64,000 nt of DNA, taken from an uncultured Eubacteriales bacterium (GTDB lineage: Bacteria > Bacillota > Clostridia > Oscillospirales > Oscillospiraceae). The stretch is taken from the NCBI GenBank assembly GCA_900545925.1, contig URAZ01000011.1, positions 1 to 64,000 of the forward strand. The letters are read 5' to 3'. This document shows, piece after piece, positions 24,496 to 33,339 of the stretch (positions within the stretch are counted from its first letter, which is position 1; every line of letters starts with the position of its first letter). A model generated the notes under the pieces. It was not told the DNA's origin. It did no database searches and saw nothing but the letters and a program-made list of their open reading frames with translations. The position numbers and the translations under genes are program-made.

Positions 24496-24521
24496 AGCGG
24501 GGCGGCTTGTGCCGCCCCGCT
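24496..24521 (-). terminator. Hairpin downstream of the SLH gene
   Basis: AGCGGGGCGGC (24496-24506) pairs perfectly with GCCGCCCCGCT (24511-24521) around a 4-base loop. It sits 16 bases past the SLH stop and could also end transcripts of the S1 gene. The T-run is poor on both sides. Confidence 0.7.
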
Positions 24522-24536
24522 TGCAGGATTCAGGAC

Positions 24537-26879
24537 TTACAGCCAACTCGGGTCAGAGATGAGTTTCTCCCAATACTCGTAGTCGTTGGTCTTTCTGGTG
24601 TAGGTGTGGCTGTTGGCAGCCTCCTCAACATCGAGATAGTACCAGGACGTGGTGCTGACGTCATTGAAGGTGTTCAGGCCGTTGAGCAGATCCGAAGTGT
24701 TCTGCGGCGCGCGGTTCAGGACACGGTTGAGAATGGCGACCGTCTCAGCGCGGGTGATGTATTTATCAGGCGCGTAGGTCGAACCATAGCCGTTGATCCA
24801 GCCGAGTTCATAGGCTCTGGCAATATAGTTTGCCGCCCAGTGACCCTTGACATCGGAGAAGTTCGTGTAGGCATTTCCATAGGAATTACCGTCGCAGCGG
24901 GCAATCATTGCAGCGATCTCCGCACGGGTGATGGGATCGTTCGGACGGAAGTAGCCGTCAGAACCGCCGTTGACGATGCCGAGTTTTGCCATGGTGGACA
25001 CAGCCGTATTGTACCATGCCTTGGCCGGAACATCTTTGAAGGTGTTGTAGCTGGTGGTATAGGTTCTGCGCGTTGTGTCCGTCAGGAGGCGGTAGAAGAT
25101 GGAGGCCGCCTCGGCACGGGTGATGGTCGCGTTGGGCTTGAACGAGCCGTTGGGATAGCCCTTGATATAGGCATAGTGGTCTTCGCCGTTGAGCATGTAT
25201 GGAACAGTGCTCGTGGTCTTCGACCACATGGCGGTGAAGGTGTAGGTACTGCCGGACTTTGTCAGATCCCAGCCGTAGAAGGTATAGCCGGTACGAGCCG
25301 CATCGGAAAGCGTATAGTCCTTGTCAATCTTGAACGACTGCTTATTTACGAACGGCATGTTGTTCAACCGGGCCGAGCCGCCGTTCGGGTCGATCACGAT
25401 GGGGGTGTCAATGTAGAAACGGGCGTACTCGCTCTTAGCGTCGTCATAGTCATAATAGAAGACATCATATGTCTCAGACGCGCCCTTCTTTGTCCACATA
25501 GCGGTGAACGTGTAGGTATCGCCGGACTTTGTCAGATCCCAGCCGTAGAACGTATAGCCAACGCGTGCCGCATCGGAGAGCGTGTAATCCCGGTTAATCC
25601 GGAACGACTGCTTGCTCGAGAACGGTGTTTTGTCCAGACGGGCAGCGCCGCCGTTCGGGTCAATTACGAGAAGGGTATTGGCATCGAAGCGGGCATACTC
25701 ACTCTTAGCATCGTCATAGTCATAATAGAAGACGCTATACGTCTCCGACTGGCCGCTCTTCGTCCACATAGCGGTGAAGACAGGCTGACCGCTGCGGTCA
25801 TAGGTCTTATCCCAGCCATAGAATGTGTAGCCGGTACGGACGGCGTCATAGAGCGTCACATTTTTTGTCACGCTCAGCACAGTCTGTCTATCCACATAGG
25901 TAGAATCCAGATAGGCCGTGCCGCCGTTCGGGTTGACGGTAACGGAGCCGCCGTAGGCAAGCGTCTCATCCATAACGCGCGAATAGTCAAAGTCAGAATA
26001 TGTGATCTTGACGCTGGAAACTGCCCATCTGGCCGTGAACCGGGCACGCACAGTGTCATAATCCCAGCCGATAGACTTCTGCGTGCCCTTGTAGGCGAAC
26101 GTCAGCGTGCAGGAACGCGTGATCTTGTAGCTGCCGGAAACGGTGATTCTGACGCCATCCAGATAGGCCTCGGTGCCGCCGTTCAGATCGATGTAAACAG
26201 AATCGCCTGCGTTGACCGTGACCTTCCATGCCTGCTGGTCACGCGCATCGTTGTAGGTGATCTCACAGGCCGAAACGGTATCGTTGTAAACCGGATACAG
26301 AATCAGATTTGAAGAGACAGTGATGTTCTCGCCGGGGGCATAGACGTTGCTGCCGTTCGTTGTCCAGCCCACAAAGGACTTTCCGACAGGAAGCGTCCAC
26401 GTCAGCGGGAAGGTCTTAAGCGCATACACGCCGCCGACATTCACATCAACTATATCGGCGTCCCGCAGGGAAACCTCCGTAAGCTGCCGATAGGTTACAG
26501 TGTACGGGCCGGTGGGCGGCGTCACATTGTCCTTCTGCCAAACAGCGTACAGAACAGCGTAGGTGCGTCCGGCAAACAGTTCGGATACGGAAACAGTCTG
26601 GCCGTCGTTATAGATCTTCTGGCCGTTGGGGTCGGTGGCCCAGCCGAGGAAGGTGTAGCCATCTCTGGTAAAGTCATTGGCGCGGAGCGTGACTTTGCCA
26701 AATGCAACGTCACTCTCTGTGAGCTGCTGCAGTCTTTCGCTGGAACTTCCATAGCTTCCATCGTTTGCTTTGAAGGTGATGTAATTCCGGTCAACTTCCG
26801 AACCGGCGGCCATCGCCGCCGGGATCAGGCCAACTACCATGACAAGGCACAGCAGAAGCGCCACAAAACGTTTTTTCAT
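24537..26879 (-). CDS. SLH-domain cell-surface protein with InlB-type repeats
   Basis: This 780-residue exported protein has a signal peptide at residues 1-25 (MKKRFVALLLCLVMVVGLIP, cleaved after AMA). Listeria-Bacteroides (Flg_new/InlB B) style repeats with GYTF-x-GW follow. Among them are three tandem units of about 90 residues, each with YDYDDAKSEYARF or a close variant and YGW-x-T. Three C-terminal SLH domains span about residues 580-770 (FKPNATITRAEAASI, FRPNDPITRAEIAAM, APDKYITRAETVAIL). SLH domains hold proteins to the wall through pyruvylated polymers. The ATG at 26879 is favoured by the spacing to AAGGAGG; a TTG two codons earlier is less likely. Role: surface or adhesin-like. Confidence 0.9.
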   Translation of the reverse strand: MKKRFVALLLCLVMVVGLIPAAMAAGSEVDRNYITFKANDGSYGSSSERLQQLTESDVAFGKVTLRANDFTRDGYTFLGWATDPNGQKIYNDGQTVSVSELFAGRTYAVLYAVWQKDNVTPPTGPYTVTYRQLTEVSLRDADIVDVNVGGVYALKTFPLTWTLPVGKSFVGWTTNGSNVYAPGENITVSSNLILYPVYNDTVSACEITYNDARDQQAWKVTVNAGDSVYIDLNGGTEAYLDGVRITVSGSYKITRSCTLTFAYKGTQKSIGWDYDTVRARFTARWAVSSVKITYSDFDYSRVMDETLAYGGSVTVNPNGGTAYLDSTYVDRQTVLSVTKNVTLYDAVRTGYTFYGWDKTYDRSGQPVFTAMWTKSGQSETYSVFYYDYDDAKSEYARFDANTLLVIDPNGGAARLDKTPFSSKQSFRINRDYTLSDAARVGYTFYGWDLTKSGDTYTFTAMWTKKGASETYDVFYYDYDDAKSEYARFYIDTPIVIDPNGGSARLNNMPFVNKQSFKIDKDYTLSDAARTGYTFYGWDLTKSGSTYTFTAMWSKTTSTVPYMLNGEDHYAYIKGYPNGSFKPNATITRAEAASIFYRLLTDTTRRTYTTSYNTFKDVPAKAWYNTAVSTMAKLGIVNGGSDGYFRPNDPITRAEIAAMIARCDGNSYGNAYTNFSDVKGHWAANYIARAYELGWINGYGSTYAPDKYITRAETVAILNRVLNRAPQNTSDLLNGLNTFNDVSTTSWYYLDVEEAANSHTYTRKTNDYEYWEKLISDPSWL

Positions 26880-27222
26880 AAGCAATTCCTCCTTAATTTC
26901 ATCCCCGGCAGGCGCTTACTTGCCGGGAGCGCATGGTACGCGTGTGGAACCCCCACACGCGCACCGGTTTGCAGGGGCTGCGCGGCGCGCGGTTCCTGCC
27001 CATCTTCTATAGATATCGTAGCATAATGGTTTTCAGAACGCAATAGGTGGTTTTCGGGAAACGTCTGCTTTTTCCGGGAAAAATCGAATTTTTAAGAATT
27101 CTTAATGAATTTATGTCAACTTGTTTTCCAATTTATGAATAAGGTTCTTTGATTAGGCTGAAACGGAAGTTCAAGCCTTTTCCGCCGCACGGCACACAGC
27201 AGAAAAGGCTCGTTCGCGTTTG
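26880..27222. other. Leader of the SLH gene and 3' region of trmB
   Basis: No gene is seen. The part next to the SLH gene holds two hairpins in what would be its 5' leader: CCCGGCA (26904-26910) with TGCCGGG, and CGCGTGTGG (26939-26947) with CCACACGCG (26953-26961). The middle (27000-27160) is AT-rich and probably contains the promoter, but I cannot pick a clear one. AGCCTTTTC (27174-27182) with GAAAAGGCT (27202-27210) may end trmB transcripts. Confidence 0.5.
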
Positions 27223-27912
27223 TTATTCCTCTGTGTCCTCCGGCTCCGGCTTTTCGTCTGCCGGACGGGGCTGCTTGGTCGTGACGACGGCCTCCACGCG
27301 GTGGATGGGTGTGCCGAGGGCATAGAATTTTTCCTCATAGCCGGTCATGATGCCGACAGGGCCGTTCGCGTGCAGATCGTCGGTGACGTTCCGCAGCTGT
27401 AAAAAACAGCTTTCCATCTCCGGCAGCGACCAGACGAACAGATTCGCGTTGTCGGTCTTGAAGTGGATCTGCCCGCCAAGCTTCAGCACCTTCTTGTATT
27501 TTTCGAGAAAGGTATGGTATGTCAGGCGGCGCTTGGCGTTTTTCTTGCGCGGCCATGGGTCGCAGAAATTAATATAAAGCAGGTCAATCTCGTCGTCGGC
27601 AAAAAACTGGTCAATATTCGCCGCATCAAGCGAGACAAAAAAGACATTTTTGAGTCCTTTGCGGATTGCAGCCTCCATGGCAAGGACAAGCGCGTCCTGC
27701 ACGCGCTCGATGGCGATCAGCAGCACATCCGGCTCGGCCTCGGCTGTCTCGACGGTGAATTTGCCCTTGCCGCAGCCGACCTCGACGCGAAGTTCCCGGC
27801 AACTCGGCATCAGACTGCGCCATTTGCCGCGCAGCGCCTCCGGGTCGTGAATCCAAACAGACTCGCAGGCCTCCATCCGCGGGGCCAGATTGTTTCTTCT
27901 TCTCATTCGCAT
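27223..27912 (-). CDS. trmB: tRNA (guanine-N7-)-methyltransferase
   Basis: This 229-residue SAM-dependent enzyme methylates G46 in the tRNA variable loop. Motif I VEVGCGKGKF and the family motif NFCDPWPRKKNAKRRL are present. The start at 27912 (MRMRRRNNLAPRMEAC) is preferred, with AGCAGGAAACGCG upstream; an open frame extends further up but runs through a palindromic repeat. The C-terminal tail is rich in Pro/Glu. It is an isolated gene. Confidence 0.94.
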   Translation of the reverse strand: MRMRRRNNLAPRMEACESVWIHDPEALRGKWRSLMPSCRELRVEVGCGKGKFTVETAEAEPDVLLIAIERVQDALVLAMEAAIRKGLKNVFFVSLDAANIDQFFADDEIDLLYINFCDPWPRKKNAKRRLTYHTFLEKYKKVLKLGGQIHFKTDNANLFVWSLPEMESCFLQLRNVTDDLHANGPVGIMTGYEEKFYALGTPIHRVEAVVTTKQPRPADEKPEPEDTEE

Positions 27913-27956
27913 ACGCGTTTCCTGCTCTTTCTGAAATGTTGGTGGGGTGGAAACCC

Positions 27957-28065
27957 TTGTAGGGGCCGATGCCCACATCGGCCCGTTGGGAAGTTGTGAA
28001 TTCGCCGTAGATCTCCGTGAATACAGTGCATTCTGCCGGGCCGATGTAGGCATCGGCCCCTACAA
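27957..28065. repeat. Palindromic repeat, family 1, full copy A
   Basis: This 109-base element is bounded by a perfect 17-bp inverted repeat: TTGTAGGGGCCGATGCC (27957-27973) and its complement at 28049-28065. Each end also folds on itself (GGCCGATG with CATCGGCC). The interior contains GAATTCGCCG and GTGCATTCTGCCGGG, which recur in the other copies. Confidence 0.9.
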
Positions 28066-28180
28066 CCACGTTTGGACGTACATACGGATTCGCCGTAGAT
28101 TCACAAAGGTGCAGCTGCTTTCCGTCGTGCGGAGCACAGAGCCCCGCCCTTGCCGGCTGCGGCTGCTTTAATGGAACGTA

Positions 28181-29128
28181 TTACGGTTCTTCCGGGGTCC
28201 TCGGCTTCTTTGCCGGTTTGGGATCGCCGGAGGCGAAGGCCCAGATTTTGTTGAAGAAGGACTTATTGAAGTAGAACAGCCAGACGGCGACAGCGCCCAG
28301 GGCAATGGTCAGAAGGGATGAGACACTCACATCGGACAGGAAGTGCATGCCCATACGCAGGCGGGAAACCGCGACAGCAAGCGTCCAGACACCGCCGATG
28401 GCCATGAACAGCTTTTCCTTATTGTGCAGACGGCGGTAGAGCGTCGGCAGGAGGATCAGCAGCATGGAGCAGGCGGCGCAGGCCGTGTGGCCGGATGGGA
28501 ACGAGCGGAACTCGTCAGATGCAACGCCGTCAGCGACAAGCTTTTTCTTGAGCGCTGTACCGGCCTGCCACCAATTTGAAAAATAGGTATCGTTGCCCGT
28601 CGCATAGATCAGGCGCATGCGGGCACGGCCCCAGGGAACCTTGATGATATTGATCAGCAGCATGATGCCGACGCAGACTACAATCACTGTGCAGACAAAG
28701 CGCAGAATCGTCTTGGTCTGGCACTCACGCGTCAAAAACAGCAGCGCAAACGCAGTGAGCGCATCAATGAATACCGTCACGAGCAGCGCAACTGCCATGG
28801 GCAGAGCGGATACGTTGTCCGTCGCCTCATGAACGGCAAGGAACATGCTTGCAAGGGTCAGACAGACGCCGAACGCCAGCAGAATAACGTTCAGTTCCGG
28901 GCGGAACTTGGCGCGGTGGACGATCAGCAGAACGCCGCAGCCGGCCAGCAGCGAAAACGCCGGCAGTTCGCCAAAGGCGGCAAAAAACTGGCCGAGCGAA
29001 CTCTCGTGACCGGGATAGAGGAATTTGGAGATCGGCAGATCCCAAATTGAACCTGCTACCAGCAGAACAAGCAGCACAAGCGAAGCTGTCAGCGCGCAGC
29101 GTGTATAAGTACGTTTGAGTTTTTTCAT
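28181..29128 (-). CDS. PAP2-family membrane phosphatase
   Basis: The 315-residue integral membrane protein has about eight hydrophobic segments. PAP2 motif 2 PSGHTACA and motif 3 SRLRMGMHFLSDV are clear. Motif 1 (normally K-x6-RP) reads KVPWGRARM, with Met in place of Pro. Family members remove phosphate from lipid phosphates such as undecaprenyl pyrophosphate or phosphatidic acid at the outer membrane face. The start at 29128 follows AGAGGCAATTC; a long upstream extension of the frame crosses the promoter and part of the divergent gene and is rejected. The C-terminus has a short basic/proline tail. Substrate unknown. Confidence 0.85.
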   Translation of the reverse strand: MKKLKRTYTRCALTASLVLLVLLVAGSIWDLPISKFLYPGHESSLGQFFAAFGELPAFSLLAGCGVLLIVHRAKFRPELNVILLAFGVCLTLASMFLAVHEATDNVSALPMAVALLVTVFIDALTAFALLFLTRECQTKTILRFVCTVIVVCVGIMLLINIIKVPWGRARMRLIYATGNDTYFSNWWQAGTALKKKLVADGVASDEFRSFPSGHTACAACSMLLILLPTLYRRLHNKEKLFMAIGGVWTLAVAVSRLRMGMHFLSDVSVSSLLTIALGAVAVWLFYFNKSFFNKIWAFASGDPKPAKKPRTPEEP

Positions 29129-29159
29129 GAATTGCCTCTTTGATTGGTTATTTTTTGAC

Positions 29160-29188
29160 AGTATAGCACAAATGTCCGCAAATGACAA
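29160..29188 (-). promoter_or_regulatory. Promoter of the PAP2 gene
   Basis: On the minus strand, TTGTCA (29183-29188), 17 bases, TATACT (29160-29165), about 30 bases before the start. Confidence 0.85.
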
Positions 29189-29189
29189 G

Positions 29190-29218
29190 TTGACGTGTGT
29201 TTCAAAAGCTGATATCAT
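29190..29218 (+). promoter_or_regulatory. Promoter of the FliB-like gene
   Basis: TTGACG (29190-29195), 17 bases, TATCAT (29213-29218). Its -35 is one base away from the -35 of the divergent PAP2 promoter, so the two polymerases would compete. Confidence 0.8.
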
Positions 29219-29254
29219 CGAAGCGTCAACTGACGCTAGAAAAGAGGGTGCGTT

Positions 29255-30334
29255 ATGAAGCATGTGCAGTTTGATTATGTAAACAGCTTTTCCTGTCTGG
29301 CGGGCGCATGTCCGGATACCTGCTGCAAGGATTGGCAGATCATTCTGGATTGCGACGCCATCGCGCGCTACGCTTCCCTGCCCGGTGAACTGGGCGAACA
29401 GGTACGGGCGGCAATGGTGACGGAAAACGGCGAGACTCGCTTCCGGGAACAGGATGGGAAGTGCGTCCTGCTGCGCAAAGATGGGCTTTGCCCGCTTCAA
29501 GCCGCGTATGGTGCAGAAATGCTCTGCCGCACTTGCTTTACGCATCCGCGCTTTACCGAAGAATACGGGCAGGAAGCGGAGTTGACGCTCTCCGCTTCCT
29601 GCCCGGAAGCGGCGCGGCTTCTTCTGGAGCACGATGCGCCGCTGGCGCTGACGGAGACGGACGACGGCGGGCCGGTCGTCCCGAACGAACTTGACCCGGA
29701 ATTATATCCGGCGCTGCTGGCCGCGCGGGCTGCGTCGATCCGGCTGGCGCAGGATCGCACGAGGCCGATTGCAGACCGTCTGGCCCTCATTCTGCTGCTG
29801 GCGCGGCGGGTGCAGCGGCTGCTGGACGAAGGACGGGATGAACTTGTCCCGGTGCTGGCGCGGCGGTTTCTCGGGAAGCGGTATCAAGATCGGAGTCTTG
29901 TCCGGCTGGCGCGGCTGCGCAGCAGAAACGGACGGTTCTTCCCGTGTTGGATGGTCCTCAACAACATGGAGCACCTGACGCGCCGCTTTGAAGCTATGCT
30001 GGATGCTGCTGTCAGTCAGGAAACGCCGCCCGCTTCCTTCCGGGACGCATTTTTCGTCCAGTACGAAAATCTGACGGTCTATTTTCTATTCCGCTACGCA
30101 CTCAAGGCCGTAAACGACCGGCAGTATCTGGCGCGGGTCGAGCAGTGCGTGTTTCATCTGCTCTGCCTGCGCGAACTTAGCGCAGATGCTGCAACGGTGC
30201 AGGAATTGACTGAAGTGGTGAGTCTGTACAGCAAAGAGGTCGAGCACTCGGCAGAAAATCAGGCGCTGCTGCTGAAGCTTTTCCGGCGAGGGACGCTTCG
30301 CTGGCAGTATCTGGCGTCGATTCTGGATCTTTGA
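29255..30334 (+). CDS. FliB-like protein (flagellin lysine-N-methylase family)
   Basis: This 359-residue protein has an N-terminal cysteine cluster resembling YkgJ/FliB: FSCLAGACPDTCCKDW (about residues 13-28), CVLL and CPLQ, then CRTCFTHPR (about 92-100). FliB in Salmonella methylates flagellin lysines and needs an Fe-S type centre. No flagellar gene is in this window, and FliB homologues occur in non-motile Clostridia, so the target may differ. GAGGGTGCGTT precedes the ATG. It has its own promoter. Confidence 0.82.
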   Translation: MKHVQFDYVNSFSCLAGACPDTCCKDWQIILDCDAIARYASLPGELGEQVRAAMVTENGETRFREQDGKCVLLRKDGLCPLQAAYGAEMLCRTCFTHPRFTEEYGQEAELTLSASCPEAARLLLEHDAPLALTETDDGGPVVPNELDPELYPALLAARAASIRLAQDRTRPIADRLALILLLARRVQRLLDEGRDELVPVLARRFLGKRYQDRSLVRLARLRSRNGRFFPCWMVLNNMEHLTRRFEAMLDAAVSQETPPASFRDAFFVQYENLTVYFLFRYALKAVNDRQYLARVEQCVFHLLCLRELSADAATVQELTEVVSLYSKEVEHSAENQALLLKLFRRGTLRWQYLASILDL

Positions 30335-30428
30335 CCAGCTGTTCACCAGAGGCGGACAAAATTTGCTTCTGTTTTGCCTAGAAACGGACAACTTTTTTCG
30401 TGGAAAGCGACGAATTTCAAAATTCTAC

Positions 30429-30457
30429 TTTACTTTCAAGCGTTAAAGTGCTACTAT
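30429..30457 (+). promoter_or_regulatory. Candidate promoter for the yerC-methyltransferase-hslO set
   Basis: TTTACT (30429-30434), 17 bases, TACTAT (30452-30457), then 43 bases to the yerC start. The hexamers are only fair matches. Confidence 0.5.
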
Positions 30458-30500
30458 AACTAGACCTGAAACCCACCATAAATAAAGGAGATATTCTATC

Positions 30501-30833
30501 TTGAACAATCGAAATAAACGGTCTGATCCTGACAGCCAGCTTTACAGCGCCATTCTCAAGCTTCAGACTGTTGAAGAATGCTACGATTTCTTTACCGATC
30601 TTTGCACTTTCTCTGAACTCAAGGCCATGGAGCAGCGCTTTGAACTGGCAAAGCTGCTGAACGATGGGCTGATCTACAACGACATTTTGGAGAAGACCGG
30701 CGCTTCCAGCGCGACCATCAGCCGCGTCAACCGCAGTCTCAACTACGGTATGGGCGCGTACCGCATCATCTTCGACCGCATGAAGGAAGAAGAACAGAAG
30801 CAGCAGAAGGAGCAGAAGGAGCAGCAGGCGTGA
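30501..30833 (+). CDS. yerC: TrpR-like protein YerC/YecD
   Basis: This 110-residue protein of the TrpR-like YerC family starts at TTG (30501) with AAAGGAG upstream. The HTH is LLNDGLIYNDILEKTGASSATISRVNRSLNYG. It ends in a charged Glu/Lys/Gln coiled tail. It probably binds DNA as a dimer; the target is not known. Its stop overlaps the GTG of the methyltransferase gene. Confidence 0.88.
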   Translation: MNNRNKRSDPDSQLYSAILKLQTVEECYDFFTDLCTFSELKAMEQRFELAKLLNDGLIYNDILEKTGASSATISRVNRSLNYGMGAYRIIFDRMKEEEQKQQKEQKEQQA

Positions 30834-31576
30834 GCGCATATGAATCGCTTGCGGCCTGCTACGACGAACTGACCTACGATATCCGATACGAAAAGACACT
30901 GACCTTTTTTGAGCGGCTGTGCGCGCGGGAGCATGTACAGCCGCATTTGGTTCTGGATCTGGCCTGCGGGACGGGTTCTTTGTCCATGCTGCTGGCCGAG
31001 CACGGATACCGGGTGATCGGTGCAGATCTGTCGGAGGAAATGCTGGCTGAGGCAGAACAGAAGGCACGGGACCTGCCGGAGGACATCCGTCCATTTTTTA
31101 TCTGCCAGCCGATGCAGCGGCTGCGTCTGGCAGAGCCGGCCGACGCGGTCATCTGCGCGCTTGACAGTCTCAATTATCTGATGCGCCCGGATGACTGCCG
31201 GAAAACATTTCGGCGCGTATACGACGCGCTGAAGCCTGGTGGGCTGTTCGTGTTCGATATCAACACGCCTGCTAAGCTGCGCGGGTTGGACGGTCAGGTG
31301 TTTCTGGACGAGACGGATGATACATACTGCGTCTGGCGGACAGAGTTTGACGCAAAAAAGCGGCTATGCTATTATGGCATGGATATTTTCCGGTTGGACG
31401 GCGCGCACTGGACGCGTTCGTTTGAAGAGCATATCGAATATGCCTACGAGCCGGACGAACTTCTCAGCTGGCTCCAAGAAGCCGGGTTCACGCATGTCCG
31501 GCAGTACGGCGACCGCGTGCTGCGCGCACCGAAGCAGGACGAGCAGCGCATTTATTTTTCCGCAAAGAAGGACTGA
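30830..31576 (+). CDS. Class I SAM-dependent methyltransferase
   Basis: This 248-residue methyltransferase starts at GTG, overlapping yerC by 4 bases. Motif I is VLDLACGTGSLSMLLAEHG (about residues 43-61), motif II VIGADLSEEML, and motif IV DAVICALDSLNYL. Its C-terminal half has the beta-sheet insertion seen in small-molecule methyltransferases. The exact substrate is unknown. hslO begins 2 bases after its stop, so the three genes form an operon. Confidence 0.85.
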   Translation: MSAYESLAACYDELTYDIRYEKTLTFFERLCAREHVQPHLVLDLACGTGSLSMLLAEHGYRVIGADLSEEMLAEAEQKARDLPEDIRPFFICQPMQRLRLAEPADAVICALDSLNYLMRPDDCRKTFRRVYDALKPGGLFVFDINTPAKLRGLDGQVFLDETDDTYCVWRTEFDAKKRLCYYGMDIFRLDGAHWTRSFEEHIEYAYEPDELLSWLQEAGFTHVRQYGDRVLRAPKQDEQRIYFSAKKD

Positions 31577-31578
31577 CT

Positions 31579-32463
31579 ATGAAAGACGAACTTGTACGCG
31601 CCATGACAAAGGACGGCTTTGTAAACGCCGTCGCCGTCACCACGACCGGCATTGTCGAACGTGCGCGGCAGATCCATAAAACACTGCCGACCGCCACGGC
31701 GGCGCTTGGCAGACTTTTGACCGCTGCGTCCATGATGGGCAACATGCAGAAGGTTGACGACGGCTCCATCACGCTCCAACTCAAGGGCAGCGGGCCGCTG
31801 GGCCGGCTTTTGGCCGTATCGGATGCCGAAGGCAACGTGCGTGGCTGGGTTGAAAACCCGCAGATTTCCATGTTGGAAAAGACACCCGGCAAGCTGGACG
31901 TCGGCGCGGCTGTCGGGGCGGACGGAACACTCACTGTGATCCGCGATCTGCGCATGAAAGAACCGTACGTCGGTACGATCGACCTCGTCTCCGGCGAAAT
32001 CGCCGAGGATATCACGTCGTATTTCGCCCAGAGTGAGCAGATCCCCACGGCCTGTGCGCTCGGCGTTCTGGTCAGCAAGGATCAATCCGTCACGGCGGCA
32101 GGCGGCTACATCATCCAGCTGCTTCCCGGTGCACCTGACGATATCATTGACAAGATCGAGGCCGGCATTCAGAACGCCGGCGCAGTCAGCCGACTGCTCG
32201 CGGCGGGAATGGACGGTCAGGTCGTACTGGAAACCGTACTGCACGGATTTGATTTGGAAATCCTCGAAACGCAGCCGGTCGAATACCGCTGCTATTGCTC
32301 ACGCGACCGCGTGACGCGGACGCTTATCAGTTTGGGCCGCAAGGAACTGCAATCTATTGTTGACGACGGCAAGGACATTCACATCGACTGCCAGTTCTGC
32401 GACAAGATCTATGATTACACGCCGGAACAGGTACGGCAGATCCTGAAAGAACTGGACGAATAA
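31579..32463 (+). CDS. hslO: Redox-regulated chaperone Hsp33
   Basis: This 294-residue cytosolic holdase is switched on by oxidative unfolding. The C-terminal zinc centre is intact: C238-Y-C240 and C271-Q-F-C274. The N-terminal substrate-binding domain is complete. The operon partners are a methyltransferase and yerC. A clear terminator follows at 32468. Confidence 0.96.
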   Translation: MKDELVRAMTKDGFVNAVAVTTTGIVERARQIHKTLPTATAALGRLLTAASMMGNMQKVDDGSITLQLKGSGPLGRLLAVSDAEGNVRGWVENPQISMLEKTPGKLDVGAAVGADGTLTVIRDLRMKEPYVGTIDLVSGEIAEDITSYFAQSEQIPTACALGVLVSKDQSVTAAGGYIIQLLPGAPDDIIDKIEAGIQNAGAVSRLLAAGMDGQVVLETVLHGFDLEILETQPVEYRCYCSRDRVTRTLISLGRKELQSIVDDGKDIHIDCQFCDKIYDYTPEQVRQILKELDE

Positions 32464-32467
32464 TTAC

Positions 32468-32497
32468 AAACAGCACGCCCGCTGCGGCGTGCTGTTT
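32468..32497 (+). terminator. Terminator after hslO
   Basis: AAACAGCACGCC (32468-32479) pairs perfectly with GGCGTGCTGTTT (32486-32497) around a 6-base loop, 4 bases after the stop. The T-run is short (TTT). Confidence 0.8.
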
Positions 32498-32515
32498 CAC
32501 TACGGAGGAACTATT

Positions 32516-33313
32516 ATGATTGTATCTTACCAGACCGGAATGGAATTTTTGCAGGATAATCAGGCGTACTTGCAGACAAATCCCTATCTCTCCACCTTCT
32601 TTACGCTGGATGCCCCGCTTTTGAAGCAGGCAGATAAAATCAACTATGCGCTCCGCTGCGAACAGGGAGACAAGCGGCTGCTGGCCTTGAAGATCGAGCC
32701 GTACAATCTGCTGCTGTTCGGCGAAGAAGCCTGTGTACCGGAGCTGCTGCGGTTCCTGTTTGACGGTGGCTATGAGATCAAAAATTATCTCTGCGCGTCA
32801 GAACTTGGCTATGTGCTGATGCAGAAAATGCAGTCGTATGGACGGTGCTATGAAGAGGCGCTTGCCATGGACTTTATGGAGGCGCGGAGCATCACCGAGC
32901 CGTCCGCACCGGAGGTCGAGACAGCCCGGGAAGACGATCTGGACGAGATCTTTGACTGCGCGCAGCGGTTTGTCTCTGACTGTGGGCTGCTCGATAAGCC
33001 GGAAAAAGAGCCGTTCCGCAAGATTTTGGATTCGTTCCGGATCATCCGTGCCGACGGAAAGATTGTCAGCATGGCGCGCATTGCACCGGCTACACAGGAC
33101 GATCTGCGGCTCGTGCTTGTCTACACGCGGAATGAATACCGCGGGAAGGGTTACGCACGCAAGGTCGTCAACAGCGCCAAAAATGAGATTTTGACGTCTG
33201 GGAAGCGTGCAACACTGAACGTTGATCGGATAAACCCGGTTTCGTATCATCTGTACCTGTCGCTTGGGTTTGAGCGGATGTTCTCGCAGGGGGAATTCAG
33301 GCGGGTGGAATAG
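32516..33313 (+). CDS. GNAT-family N-acetyltransferase
   Basis: This 265-residue protein starts at ATG 32516 (ACGGAGGAACTATT upstream). The C-terminal GNAT domain (about 140-262) has the acetyl-CoA loop RNEYRGKGYARKVVN and the terminal LNVDRINPVSYHLYLSLGF. The N-terminal half (1-130) is a separate domain common in larger GNAT proteins. The acceptor substrate is not known. Confidence 0.88.
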   Translation: MIVSYQTGMEFLQDNQAYLQTNPYLSTFFTLDAPLLKQADKINYALRCEQGDKRLLALKIEPYNLLLFGEEACVPELLRFLFDGGYEIKNYLCASELGYVLMQKMQSYGRCYEEALAMDFMEARSITEPSAPEVETAREDDLDEIFDCAQRFVSDCGLLDKPEKEPFRKILDSFRIIRADGKIVSMARIAPATQDDLRLVLVYTRNEYRGKGYARKVVNSAKNEILTSGKRATLNVDRINPVSYHLYLSLGFERMFSQGEFRRVE

Positions 33314-33339
33314 GATAAAAACGGAAGGAACTGCTCGAT

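Noticed and set aside
24507..26312. A 601-residue open frame antisense to the SLH gene
   Set aside because: No ribosome site, no domain, and it mirrors the repeats of the SLH protein on the other strand. It is a shadow caused by codon bias in GC-rich DNA.
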